This document shows positions 42,100 to 50,074 of a stretch of 56,097 bases of DNA, piece by piece. Origin of the DNA: Brucella tritici (GTDB lineage Bacteria; Pseudomonadota; Alphaproteobacteria; Rhizobiales; Rhizobiaceae); contig NZ_WBWA01000033.1 in assembly GCF_008932295.1 (NCBI RefSeq), forward strand, positions 1-56,097. The letters are read 5' to 3'. The position numbers were made by a program, and so were the translations under genes. Positions within the stretch are counted from its first letter, which is position 1, and every line of letters starts with the position of its first letter. The notes below the pieces were generated by a model. The model searched no databases and was not told where the DNA came from. It saw nothing but the letters and a program-made list of their open reading frames with translations.

Positions 42100-42116
42100 A
42101 GTACGTTACAGTAAAC
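42100..42116 (-). promoter_or_regulatory. 17-bp shared element, copy B (upstream of the sulfatase operon)
   Basis: On the minus strand, reading towards the sulfatase gene, it is GTTTACTGTAACGTACT. It differs from copies A, C and D at two positions (first and seventh). It lies 126 bp before the sulfatase start. Confidence 0.7.
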
Positions 42117-42200
42117 ATGCCCGGTGATCGGCATTTACGTTAAATCCGACCGACAGGCGCCCGTCGCCAGGCATCGCAAAACTGGCGCAGCGCCGGCGAT

Positions 42201-42217
42201 ATTTACCGTAACGTACT
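42201..42217 (+). promoter_or_regulatory. 17-bp shared element, copy C (upstream of the small ORF and regulator)
   Basis: ATTTACCGTAACGTACT on the plus strand, identical to copies A and D. It lies 64 bp before the ORF at 42281 and faces away from copy B, so the divergent intergenic region has one sense-oriented copy for each direction. Confidence 0.8.
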
Positions 42218-42280
42218 GCCGTCTGCCCAACTTGGTGTCATTCTCCGCAATGAAAATCCGTTGAGGGAGAACCGTGGCAC

Positions 42281-42556
42281 GTGACTCAGGATGATGCAGT
42301 CCGCCGTAACTTTAGTTCTGCGTCGAGAAGCGGACTTAGTAAACTCATGTTAAAGCTGCCATCTGTTCGTTCGGAGCTTAAGCAATTTTCTGGCGATCCG
42401 CTGATTGGTCTTTTCGAGGCTTATGACGAAGCTAGTAACATGCTGGAGAAATTGCGGCGGGATGAAGTGGAAGTCACTCCCATTTCCTTGGAATATGAGG
42501 CAATATGCGAGGAAATAGAGGAGGAGGTATTACAATACTGCTTATCACATCGGTAA
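42281..42556 (+). CDS. Small hypothetical protein
   Basis: 91 residues, starting at GTG 42281 with GAGGGAG about 12 bp upstream, a little far. The protein is mostly helical and ends in an acidic segment (EYEAICEEIEEEVLQYCLSH). No domain was recognised. Copy C of the 17-bp element is just upstream, and the frameshifted regulator gene follows 121 bp later on the same strand. It could be a small partner or leader ORF of that regulator. Confidence 0.5.
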   Translation: MTQDDAVRRNFSSASRSGLSKLMLKLPSVRSELKQFSGDPLIGLFEAYDEASNMLEKLRRDEVEVTPISLEYEAICEEIEEEVLQYCLSHR

Positions 42557-42677
42557 TTTCGTCCCGAAATGGAACATTATTCTTTAACCGTCATAAATAT
42601 TGACAATACCCATGTGGAGCATATTTTATACTCTCGAACAGCTAATTTATTCTCATGTCGGATCCGCGAGAGGTGGT

Positions 42678-44368
42678 ATGGCACGGAATAGTAATGCGTT
42701 TGATGGCCGAGAAATCTCAGATGAGGAAGTTAAGTCTGCTCTGGCTGAGCTGATTGCGGACAAGCGTTTTCGTGCGACTGATCGGGGCAAAGCCATACTC
42801 AATTACATCGCAGGTCTCCATTTTGCGGGCTGTGACGACGGGGTAAAAGGATATTCAATAGCGATAGATGTCCTGGGGCGGCCAGATAGTTTCGATCCTT
42901 CCATCGATCCGATTGTGCGCATAGAAGTCAGCCGTTTGCGTGCTGCTCTGGTGCAATATTATGAGGCTTTCGGCAGAGAAAAGCCAATTGAGTTAGAGCT
43001 GCCAAAAGGCAAGTATGCACTGGCATTCCATCGCCGTGTAATTGCTAAGATGAAGGCGCCGGACTCTCTTTTGCTGCAGAATCCGATTCCGCCTCCGTCA
43101 ATGCCGCCCGTAACATTAAAGTATCGTCTCAAATATCTCGATCTGGCTATTGCCAGTTTCGCATTGCTGATCTCTTTAGCACTCGTCTATTTTCTCTCCA
43201 ATCGCTCTACTGACACGGTCAAGCCGATGGTTGCAATTGATTTCAGCGCTGAGAACCCTGCTTTTGATGACGAGGCTGAAAAAGTTCGCGATTCATTGCT
43301 GATTGCACTTGGCGATTTTAACACACTGGCACTTCGTTCCAATGATAGCGGGTCATTGTTTCCCAGATGCGGTTCCCCGCATATACGGTACGCATGCGGT
43401 ATAGGGTTGAAGGCCAGACCAGAAGCATCTGGTGGCAGGTAAATGACGCGATCAAGAACGTTATTGTGAGTTCAGGCCTCGAAGAGGTATCTGGATCGGG
43501 GCGGTCTGGAGAGCAGATACGGGCAGCTCTGTCGTCCTCGTTGTCACAAAAGCTGGCAGCTTCAAATGGTGTCATAAACACCCGGTTAGCCGCAGATGTG
43601 GACAGCCGGTTCATCGGTAATGCATGTGTCTTGAAAGCAGAGATATCTCTGGCGAGAGGACAGGCGCAGCCTGACGGCCAAAACTGTCTTGAACAGACGC
43701 TGAGGTACGATCCGCGACAGACAGATGCAATGGCTGCTCTTTCCCGTGTTCTTGTAAACTCCAGCGGACCAATCGTCACTAAAGATGTCCTCAATCGCAG
43801 TCTGGAACTTGCACAGAATGCTGTCTCTATCGCGCCATGGTCAGATCGAGCTGAGTTTGCCTTGATGGACGCCAGTTTTCGTAAAGGCAGGATTGGAGAT
43901 GCGCTAGAGGCTGGTAAGCGCGCTGCGGCTCTCAATCCCAATAATCTGGAGATCAAGGCGACCTTGGCTCTGGTCCTGTTTGCCAATCAAAACTGGGATC
44001 AAGCCATTGCCTTGATTAACGAAAGTGAACAGCAGAAGCGCAACATGGCTTTGAAAGCGCACACAGTCCTCGCACTCGATGCTGCCCGGCGGGGTGACTG
44101 GCATGATGTATTGTCCTTTGCCAATCAATTGCCCCCGCAGAATGATCTCGCGGTCGGATTTCGCCTGGCGGCGCTCGTTCAACTGAAACCGACTGAAGCC
44201 ACTGCAGAATTGAAAGATGTGATGCAGTCCAATCCCGGCCTGCATCAAGCAGTCGGTAACGAGCTGGAAGGAATGCGCGTTCCACCCATGGTCGCGAATG
44301 TCATCATGGATCAAATCCAGATTGGACAGACGCGGGCAGAGTGGCCCAAATCGACCGTACAGAATTGA
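42678..44368 (+). pseudogene. Frameshifted membrane-anchored regulator with C-terminal TPR-like region
   Basis: Two adjacent frames form one protein. The first (ATG 42678, AGAGG upstream, to 43442) has a DNA-binding-type N-terminal domain (KGYSIAIDVLGRPDSFDPSI, then VRIEVSRLRAALVQYYEAFG, ending ELPKGKYALAF) and a transmembrane helix (LAIASFALLISLALVYFL). The second (open from 43349 to 44368) continues with YTVRMRYRVEGQ, WWQVNDAIKNVI and TPR-like helices (DALEAGKRAAALNPNNLEIK). Reading must slip by one base near 43345-43352 to join them. This could be a real mutation, a sequencing error or, less likely, programmed frameshifting. The intact protein would have about 560 residues and resemble the CadC/adenylate-cyclase-like transmembrane regulators of Rhizobiales. 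It lies among the four copies of the 17-bp element. Confidence 0.7.
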
Positions 44369-44454
44369 TTATATAGTAAGTTCAGACGGTTGGGTGATCG
44401 TCGTGTCGAGCTGTTATTTTTAAAGTCGAAGTGCGAAATCCTTCTTCGGTGGGG

Positions 44455-44471
44455 ATTTACCGTAACGTACT
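44455..44471 (+). promoter_or_regulatory. 17-bp shared element, copy D (upstream of the outer-membrane protein gene)
   Basis: ATTTACCGTAACGTACT on the plus strand, identical to copies A and C, 105 bp before the start of the gene at 44576 and in the same orientation to it as the other copies are to theirs. Confidence 0.8.
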
Positions 44472-44575
44472 CATTAGACATTGCGCGAAAAGCGAAAAGA
44501 AACGAGTATCAAGAAAACAAGTATTCATAGATTCGAAAGAATACTGGGCAGTTTGCTCGTGGTCGAGGGGATGTC

Positions 44576-45559
44576 ATGGGTCGAATTTCGCTGTATATGT
44601 TGGCACTGGGGTCACTTGCAGGATCGTTGCTTGTTCCGTCTGTTGCAATGAGTGCGGAAGGAGGAGCGGGTTTCTACCTTTTGGGATCGAAGGGTCCTGC
44701 AGCGGGTATAACGCCTCCTCCCGGCGTCTATTTTCAAAACGACTTTTATTATTATCGTGGGGATCTTGGCGGAAGCAAAAGTCTTCCGACAGGCGGCAAG
44801 CTGGCCGTCGGTGTGACGGGTACAGCAGCCATCGATATTCCGACCGTGCTGTGGGTTTTGCCGGAAACTATTGCCGGAGGCTCTCTCGGTTTGGGCGCAT
44901 CGTTGCCATTTGGCTGGAAGAAGACCGAAGCCGATGTCGTTTTGAATGGTCCGCGCTTCGGCGAGGTTTCGAGGGGCGTTCGGGATACGGTCTTTACCAT
45001 GGGCGACCCGATTGTTAGCGGATTTCTCGGCTGGCAGGCCGGTAATTTTCATTATCAGGTCGGCACTATGGTCAATGTGCCTATTGGCGACTATAAGGAT
45101 GGTGAGATTTCCAATATCGCGTTTCACCATTGGGGCGCAGACATATATGCCGCCGGAACCTGGCTGGATCCCGCAATCGGCTGGGATATCTCTGGTGTGG
45201 TCGGTATGACATTCAATGCGGAAAATCCAGCTACCGACTATAGAACCGGCAATGAGTTCCATTTTGAATGGGCAGCCGTAAAGCACATCAATGCCAAGTT
45301 CGATGCGGGTTTGGTTGGCTATTACTATCAGCAGCTTTCCGGCGATAGTGGAGATGGGGCCGCGGCCCCGTTCAAGGGCCGTGTGGCTGCCATTGGTGCG
45401 ACAGCGGGCTGGAATTTTGAGTTGGGCGAAACGCCGCTTTCTGCCCGCGTTAAGTATTTTCACGAATTCGCGGCGGAAAACCGGGCTGAAGGCGACGCAG
45501 TTATTCTGACATTGTCAATGCCTCTTTCTATGAGCAAACCGGTGGCTTCGGCAGACTAG
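44576..45559 (+). CDS. Outer-membrane protein, SphA / phenol-degradation MetA-like family
   Basis: 327 residues. A signal peptide (SLYMLALGSLAGSLLVPSVA, ending MSA) is followed by GGAGFYLLGSKGPAAGITPP and GVYFQNDFYYYRGD, the typical N-terminus of this barrel family. Periodic amphipathic strands follow to the C-terminus (ILTLSMPLSM). Members are thought to help hydrophobic or aromatic compounds cross the outer membrane. The gene is under copy D of the 17-bp element and so probably co-regulated with the sulfatase and FGE, which suggests uptake of the sulfate ester or export of its product. It is a different subfamily from the barrel at 29623-30417. Confidence 0.83.
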   Translation: MGRISLYMLALGSLAGSLLVPSVAMSAEGGAGFYLLGSKGPAAGITPPPGVYFQNDFYYYRGDLGGSKSLPTGGKLAVGVTGTAAIDIPTVLWVLPETIAGGSLGLGASLPFGWKKTEADVVLNGPRFGEVSRGVRDTVFTMGDPIVSGFLGWQAGNFHYQVGTMVNVPIGDYKDGEISNIAFHHWGADIYAAGTWLDPAIGWDISGVVGMTFNAENPATDYRTGNEFHFEWAAVKHINAKFDAGLVGYYYQQLSGDSGDGAAAPFKGRVAAIGATAGWNFELGETPLSARVKYFHEFAAENRAEGDAVILTLSMPLSMSKPVASAD

Positions 45560-45641
45560 GACCTATGGGGCAGATGTGTGTCCGCTGACAAGACAGCATA
45601 CACATGACAGTTTCCAATATCGCTTGATGAGGGAGAAACGC

Positions 45642-46301
45642 ATGAATATCGGATCAGGTAAGATGGCCGGATTGGCGGTCGTGATTGGAACGATATTTAC
45701 CGTCTCTGTACACTCCCCAGCGCAGGCAGATAATGACAAGCTCAGTGGCTTTCCGGCCATGGTTCTGAGTGGTGAGACGGCTACGGCCACGGTTGTTCAA
45801 TTCAGCGTTCCTTTTGATAATCTGATCAGCCTGGCTGACAAGGATGTATCGCTCGGGAAAACTTCCCTAGAGGAAATTCAGTCGGTGGCGGGCGGTACTG
45901 TTCATAGCCATACCGTGTCATCGGTTGAGACCGCTTGGCTTTGTTACGAGATAAAGGGCGATAATTTGCCCCGACGGATCTGGTTCATATCGGACGGTTT
46001 GAACAAGAGGAAGGACCAGGGTGCCGTTCTTAATCTGATCTCGGCAGAATTCGCGACAGATAAGGCTGTAAAATGTGATCAGCCGCGTATTGATCTGACC
46101 AGTCTCAAACTACCCATTCCGGCTCTCAAGGATGACAAACGCGCTCTGGAGGAACGGTTGGGCAAGGTGAAGGCCAAGCAATTTGCACGCTATGCAAATG
46201 AGCGAAAAGTTTCAGGAGCGACAGTAGAACAATCGCTAGTCTACCGCCTTGATGGAGACCGGATCACCGGCGTAGCGTTCTCCCAAGCGACGGCAAAATA
46301 A
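45642..46301 (+). CDS. Hypothetical exported protein
   Basis: 219 residues from ATG 45642, with GGGAGA upstream. A signal peptide (MAGLAVVIGTIFTVSVHSPA, ending QAD) is followed by a soluble domain with three scattered Cys (WLCYEIKG, VKCDQPR). No family was recognised. It lies 82 bp after the outer-membrane protein gene with no terminator between, so the two are likely co-transcribed from the copy D promoter. Confidence 0.65.
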   Translation: MNIGSGKMAGLAVVIGTIFTVSVHSPAQADNDKLSGFPAMVLSGETATATVVQFSVPFDNLISLADKDVSLGKTSLEEIQSVAGGTVHSHTVSSVETAWLCYEIKGDNLPRRIWFISDGLNKRKDQGAVLNLISAEFATDKAVKCDQPRIDLTSLKLPIPALKDDKRALEERLGKVKAKQFARYANERKVSGATVEQSLVYRLDGDRITGVAFSQATAK

Positions 46302-46488
46302 CGCTCTGAGCGTATCGCATAATGAGGTCCCAGCCAGACATCAATGTAGAGACTGCACATATGCGAATTTGCCTGATTGATATATTTTTCGCGATCAAGG
46401 CACGGTGCACGAGCCCGGCCACTTATCGCAGGCGCTATGATCTCGGTTCTGACGACGGGGGGCATCGCTCGCTCAATCCGCAAATGAT

Positions 46489-47020
46489 GATGTTGACGAG
46501 CTTGCGCGTAAGGTCTCCAACCCAGCCTCGTTTATGATCAGTGTTCCAGTTCACTCGGATCTGGTTTTCGGTCGCGGAAGTGGGGAAGGTGCGGGGCTTT
46601 CCGCTCGATATCGAGCCGGTAATTCCAATGCGGTTCAATGACCGCTGGAATGTCATCTCCCCTACGGATATTCCGTTGGTTTACACCAACCCGCTTGGCG
46701 AGTTGGGCAGTCGTTTTGGGCTGGGCGACATCACATAGACTTTCTCCCTCACCCCGGCAGTTCACGCACCCCTGATCTGGGCAGTTGGTCCAAAGTTTTC
46801 ATTTCCGACGACAACAGACGACCTGCTTGGCTCCGGAAAATTTTCTCTCGGAACGTCAGGTTAACTGCTCTATCAGACAAAGTCGATTGCGACCGGTATG
46901 TCAGCAAACCGTATCTGCTCCGTGCTGGTAGCAGGTCGGACGTGAACCAGACAGAACTTCGACTGTTTATCACGTGGCATATCGGAAAGGGAAGGACCAT
47001 ATCGACTAGTTCAAGGCGCA
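46489..47020 (+). pseudogene. Decayed outer-membrane transporter gene
   Basis: Pieces of one beta-barrel family appear in order but in different frames. DELARKVSNPASFMISVPVH starts at 46498, and a shift then leads to LDIEPVIPMRFNDRWNVISP from about 46600. Next are GSRFGLGDIT, an in-frame TAG at about 46736, FSLTPAVHAPLIWAVGPKFS, TTTDDLLGSGKFSLGTSG, and after another disruption RSDVNQTELRLFITWHIGKG near 46930-46990. The segments match the transporter family also represented at 29623-30417. At least two frameshifts and a stop make it non-functional. The downstream end is cut before the IS6 element. Confidence 0.75.
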
Positions 47021-47042
47021 GAGGGCGCCGACGCCGAAGCGC

Positions 47043-47161
47043 TATGGGCGGTTCCGAATATTTTTTTGATGCTCTTTCTGCCGATCTCGCCGATGCACAA
47101 CCCTTACCTGGTGAGCAAGCCGCTATGCATAAGTTAAGGCCGTCGTTGAAGCAGTTGGGAA
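47043..47161 (+). pseudogene. Short gene fragment abutting the IS6 element (possibly DUF1254-like)
   Basis: From ATG 47043 about 40 codons read GGSEYFFDALSADLADAQPL and run directly into the left end of the IS6 element. The segment resembles a helix found in DUF1254 proteins, which often sit beside envelope genes, but the match is by eye and weak. It looks like the truncated remains of a gene removed by the IS event. Confidence 0.3.
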
Positions 47162-47914
47162 GGCAGTGTCGCAAAATTTTCAGCAGATTAAATGCGGCCT
47201 TATCTCCGGTCGCACTTATGCTGCGAGTTCCGCAAAGACCTGGGAGGGTGATCGATTGTCGTTTGCAAATTGGTTCTTGCGGATCATATGCGCGACTTCG
47301 ATGCCCGCGATTGTTGCTGCTGCGCTGTGAAATGCTTCGAAACCCATCATCGGTTTTGTGATCCGCTTAATGAAACGATGGTCCTGCTCAAGGATATTGT
47401 TGACAGCCTGAGCCCCAGCCAAATTGGCTCCGCTTTCATCAAGGACGAGCTTGTGTGGAACGCCATTGCTTACGATAGCCATTTTAAAGAAACGCCGTGC
47501 AGAACCGAAAGGTCGGCGCTCCGAGAGCATAAACTCAAGCGTTTGTCCGTCACGATCAACCGCCCTATACTGATAGCTCCATTTTCCTTTGATCTTTATA
47601 TAGGTCTCGTCAACACGCCATGAGCCGAGTGTCGGCCGTTTACGTCTCTGTGCCTGAGCTGCAATCTGCGGTGAGTATCGAACAACCCACCGGTTCAATG
47701 TCGCATGATCAATCTCTATGCCGCGTTCAGCCATTATTTCCTGGAGATCTCGATAGGAAACTGAATAGCGGACATAGAAGAAAACAGCATAAAGGATGAC
47801 ACTTTTGGGGAAATGGGTCCCTTTGAAATCAACCGTCATCCGCTATCTCCTCGATTAGCTACATAAACCAAGCGTCACATACCTCAGCAGAAGTGAAAAA
47901 TTTGCGACAAAGCC
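47162..47914 (-). mobile_element. IS6-family insertion sequence, about 753 bp
   Basis: Imperfect terminal inverted repeats lie at 47162-47182 and 47894-47914 (outer ends GGCAGTGTCGCAAAATTTT and, reversed, GGCTTTGTCGCAAATTTTT). One transposase gene lies between them. The flanking octamers (GTTGGGAA on the left, GATTTTGG on the right) differ, so no target duplication is present. The element separates the decayed envelope genes from the amide operon. Confidence 0.85.
47216..47839 (-). CDS. IS6-family transposase
   Basis: 207 residues, near full length. The IS6 hallmarks are FPKSVILYAVFFYVRYSVSY, RGIEIDHATLNRWVVRY, the first catalytic Asp in RVDETYIKIKGKW, then YRAVDRDG, the second Asp in LVLDESGANLAG and the Glu in ILEQDHRFIKR. 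It belongs to a different branch from the transposase at 25611-26315. Confidence 0.93.
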   Translation of the reverse strand: MTVDFKGTHFPKSVILYAVFFYVRYSVSYRDLQEIMAERGIEIDHATLNRWVVRYSPQIAAQAQRRKRPTLGSWRVDETYIKIKGKWSYQYRAVDRDGQTLEFMLSERRPFGSARRFFKMAIVSNGVPHKLVLDESGANLAGAQAVNNILEQDHRFIKRITKPMMGFEAFHSAAATIAGIEVAHMIRKNQFANDNRSPSQVFAELAA

Positions 47915-48098
47915 GATTTTGGCTCCATTGCTGCCGTTCAAGCCGCGAAGAATTCATTCCTGACTAGTAATCAGCACGTAACCCAATGCGGGGGTCAGCG
48001 GTCCATTTCCATTCAAGGCGAGGGGCAGCCGCTAAGAATCTTTGCTGGCAACCTGACGACCGAACCGGGCAGCCGATTACCAAGCGGTAACGAAAAGC

Positions 48099-48127
48099 TT
48101 GACAGAATGGTTAAAAGCTTGTTGGAT
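48099..48127 (+). promoter_or_regulatory. Probable sigma-70-type promoter of the amide operon
   Basis: TTGACA at 48099-48104 and TTGGAT at 48122-48127 with a 17-bp spacer. Transcription would start near 48134, at the base of the first hairpin of the leader. The 180 bp to its left, back to the IS6 end, shows nothing else that I recognise. Confidence 0.5.
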
Positions 48128-48134
48128 GTTCGAA

Positions 48135-48202
48135 ACGCGGGGGCAACGTTGCCCGTAAATGCGTAGAAAAATAATCTAAGGGGACGTGGTGGCAATGAGG
48201 CC
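48135..48202 (+). promoter_or_regulatory. ANTAR-type leader RNA: two hexaloop hairpins before amiC
   Basis: The first hairpin is GGGC-AACGTT-GCCC (48141-48154), with a weaker outer ACGC/GCGT stem. The second is GGC-AATGAG-GCC (48191-48202) with a possible extended, interrupted stem. Both six-base loops have A at position 1 and G at position 4, the signature of RNAs bound by ANTAR proteins. The 3' arm of hairpin 2 is the 5' arm of the terminator (48201-48230), so the two structures exclude each other. The AmiR-like ANTAR protein is encoded at 49405-50055. The linker between the hairpins is longer than usual. Confidence 0.75.
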
Positions 48203-48230
48203 CGCAACACATCGTGTTAGCGGGGTTTTT
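48201..48230 (+). terminator. Intrinsic terminator in the amiC leader
   Basis: CCCGCAACAC (48201-48210), loop ATC, GTGTT, bulged A, then GCGGG (48220-48224), G and five T. The stem is 10 bp and the U-run short but clear. It lies 18 bp before the amiC start, so premature termination here would shut off the whole amide operon unless hairpin 2 of the leader forms. Confidence 0.85.
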
Positions 48231-48247
48231 GTCGTTTGTGAGGTGGA

Positions 48248-49408
48248 ATGGGTGAACTGACCTGCAAGATCGGCATATTGATTTCAACTACTGGCGCTTA
48301 CGCAGCAGTTGGACGTGCGATCTTGAATGGAACCCTGCTGGCATGTGCGCAAATAAATGCCGATGATGATCTGGGGATCACTCTGGAGCCCGTGCATTAT
48401 AATCCCGGTGGCGATCTGGAAGAATACTCGGTCGCGACCAAAAAGATGATCGATGCCGGAATTCGTCATATAGTCGGTTGCTATACATCGTCCAGCCGAA
48501 AAGAAGTCATTCCTCTTTTTGAAAAATATGATGCCCAGCTTTGGCATCCATCCCATTATGAAGGCTTCGAAAGCTCCCCAAACGTGATCTATACGGGGGC
48601 CTCGCCGAACCATCATATGTCACCATTGATGGATTATCTTTTAACCCGATATGGTCGCAAAGCCTTCTGCGTTGGTTCGAATTATATCTGGGGCTGGGAA
48701 AGCATTCGCGTCCTGCGCGAATATATCCATGTGCGCAAGGGGCGTGTTCTGGCTGAGCGCTATCTCGGCGTTGGAGAGACGGACTTTTGCAAGATCATCG
48801 AAACCATCTTCGAAGAGCAGCCTGATTTTATATTCAATGCTTTGATCGGCGATTCTTCATACGCCTTTTTCGAGCAGTTTCGACAGGCATGTGAGGCACG
48901 CGGCATCAATCAGACGGAACGTTTTCCAATCGCAAGTTGCAATCTTTCCGAACCCGATCTTACCGAAATAATACCCGAATGCAGAAATGGACACATCAGT
49001 TCGTCCGTCTATTTCTCAACCCTGAGCAATCCCGAAAACTGCCGCTTCGTGGCCGAATATAACCAGGCTTTCCCCGATGGTCCGCCGCCTGCTGCAGAAG
49101 GCGAGGCTGCCTATATCGCCACACTAATGCTTGGAAGAGCCATTTCTGCGGCTAAGACGATCGATCCCATGCTGGTTAGAAACGCTGTTGCCGGAATGCA
49201 GTTACAGGCGCCTCAAGGACTGGTCACTATAGACCCCGACACCTATCATGCCTATCTGACACCACGAATTGGACGATCGACCCGAGAGGCCGAATTTGAG
49301 GTACTCATCGAGGCACCAGAACCTGTGCGGCCTGATCCCTATCTCGTATCGGCCGATAGCCTCGCTGTAACTTCCATTGGTCAGGCTAGTTTGAGGGTTG
49401 TACAATGA
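48248..49408 (+). CDS. amiC: AmiC-like cytoplasmic amide sensor
   Basis: 386 residues with a type-1 periplasmic-binding fold but no signal peptide: the chain starts directly with CKIGILISTTGAYAAVGRAI. Other family segments are PVHYNPGGDLEEYS, GCYTSSSRKEVIPLFEKYDA, LWHPSHYEGFESSPNVIYTG and GSNYIWGWESIRVLREYI. In Pseudomonas aeruginosa AmiC holds the antiterminator AmiR inactive until an amide binds. The gene overlaps the amiR-like gene by 4 bp, as expected for a sensor and effector made together. It lies first in the operon, just after the ANTAR leader and terminator. Confidence 0.9.
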   Translation: MGELTCKIGILISTTGAYAAVGRAILNGTLLACAQINADDDLGITLEPVHYNPGGDLEEYSVATKKMIDAGIRHIVGCYTSSSRKEVIPLFEKYDAQLWHPSHYEGFESSPNVIYTGASPNHHMSPLMDYLLTRYGRKAFCVGSNYIWGWESIRVLREYIHVRKGRVLAERYLGVGETDFCKIIETIFEEQPDFIFNALIGDSSYAFFEQFRQACEARGINQTERFPIASCNLSEPDLTEIIPECRNGHISSSVYFSTLSNPENCRFVAEYNQAFPDGPPPAAEGEAAYIATLMLGRAISAAKTIDPMLVRNAVAGMQLQAPQGLVTIDPDTYHAYLTPRIGRSTREAEFEVLIEAPEPVRPDPYLVSADSLAVTSIGQASLRVVQ

Positions 49409-50055
49409 GCAGCCGCTTCATACAGAATTTCAATAACCGCCGAGGGATCATAGTTTCACGTGATTTCAGAGCAATCAGTGCCTTGGATTCAACCTTACCT
49501 AAACTTGGTCTGAGTGTCTCTTATGTACCTCTAAAAGCGGACAATGCTGAACTCTTGGAACCGGAACTTAAAGCTGATCGTGACGTCCTGTTTGTGGATG
49601 GTGATCTAGATAGCCCGCTTTCGCTTCCTGTCAGTCTCGTTAGCGGCCTGGCTTGTGTACCGATCATCGGCCTGGTTGGTGTTGAAGCGCCCAGTCGTTT
49701 GAAGGGGCTTGTGCTGTCGGGTGCGACTGCCTTTCTGCGCAAACCCGTTTACGGATCAATCGTTTATTCCGCAATTGTTCTTGGCATTAACTCCTACCAA
49801 CAGAGGCAGCAGATGGAGACAACGATCGCTCTTCATGAAATGCGCCGGTTGCAACGAAGGAGTCTTATCAAGGCAATTGTCGAGATTATGCATCGACACA
49901 ATGTTTGTGACGACGAGGCCTACAACCTTCTTCGCAAGGAAAGCATGAAATCGCGAATGAATGTTGAAACATACGCAGAATACTTCATCAGCGAGCTGAT
50001 GAAGGTGGACGACCGCGAAACAGAAACCACTCAAAGGTCAACGATCGCGAACTAA
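49405..50055 (+). CDS. amiR: AmiR-like ANTAR-domain antiterminator
   Basis: 216 residues. The N-terminal part (RGIIVSRDFRAISALDSTLP, then DVLFVDGDLD and IIGLVGVEAPSRLKGLVLSG) is a receiver-like domain without the usual phosphorylation site, as in AmiR. A coiled coil (YQQRQQMETTIALHEMRRLQ) leads to a C-terminal ANTAR domain (about 150-205: IKAIVEIMHRHNVCDDEAYN, then ESMKSRMNVETYAEYFI). The ANTAR domain binds two hexaloop hairpins and prevents termination. The matching leader is at 48135-48230, upstream of its own operon, so the system should be autoregulated. Confidence 0.9.
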   Translation: MSSRFIQNFNNRRGIIVSRDFRAISALDSTLPKLGLSVSYVPLKADNAELLEPELKADRDVLFVDGDLDSPLSLPVSLVSGLACVPIIGLVGVEAPSRLKGLVLSGATAFLRKPVYGSIVYSAIVLGINSYQQRQQMETTIALHEMRRLQRRSLIKAIVEIMHRHNVCDDEAYNLLRKESMKSRMNVETYAEYFISELMKVDDRETETTQRSTIAN

Positions 50056-50074
50056 CCTCCGAGGAGAATAGAGA

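Noticed and set aside
43367..44368. Second half of the split regulator as a separate complete gene starting at ATG 43367
   Set aside because: No ribosome-binding site, the frame is already open before the ATG, and the protein begins in the middle of a conserved periplasmic domain that continues the preceding frame.
46749..47174. 141-codon minus-strand open frame
   Set aside because: Antisense to the decayed outer-membrane protein gene, whose pieces match a known family in order.
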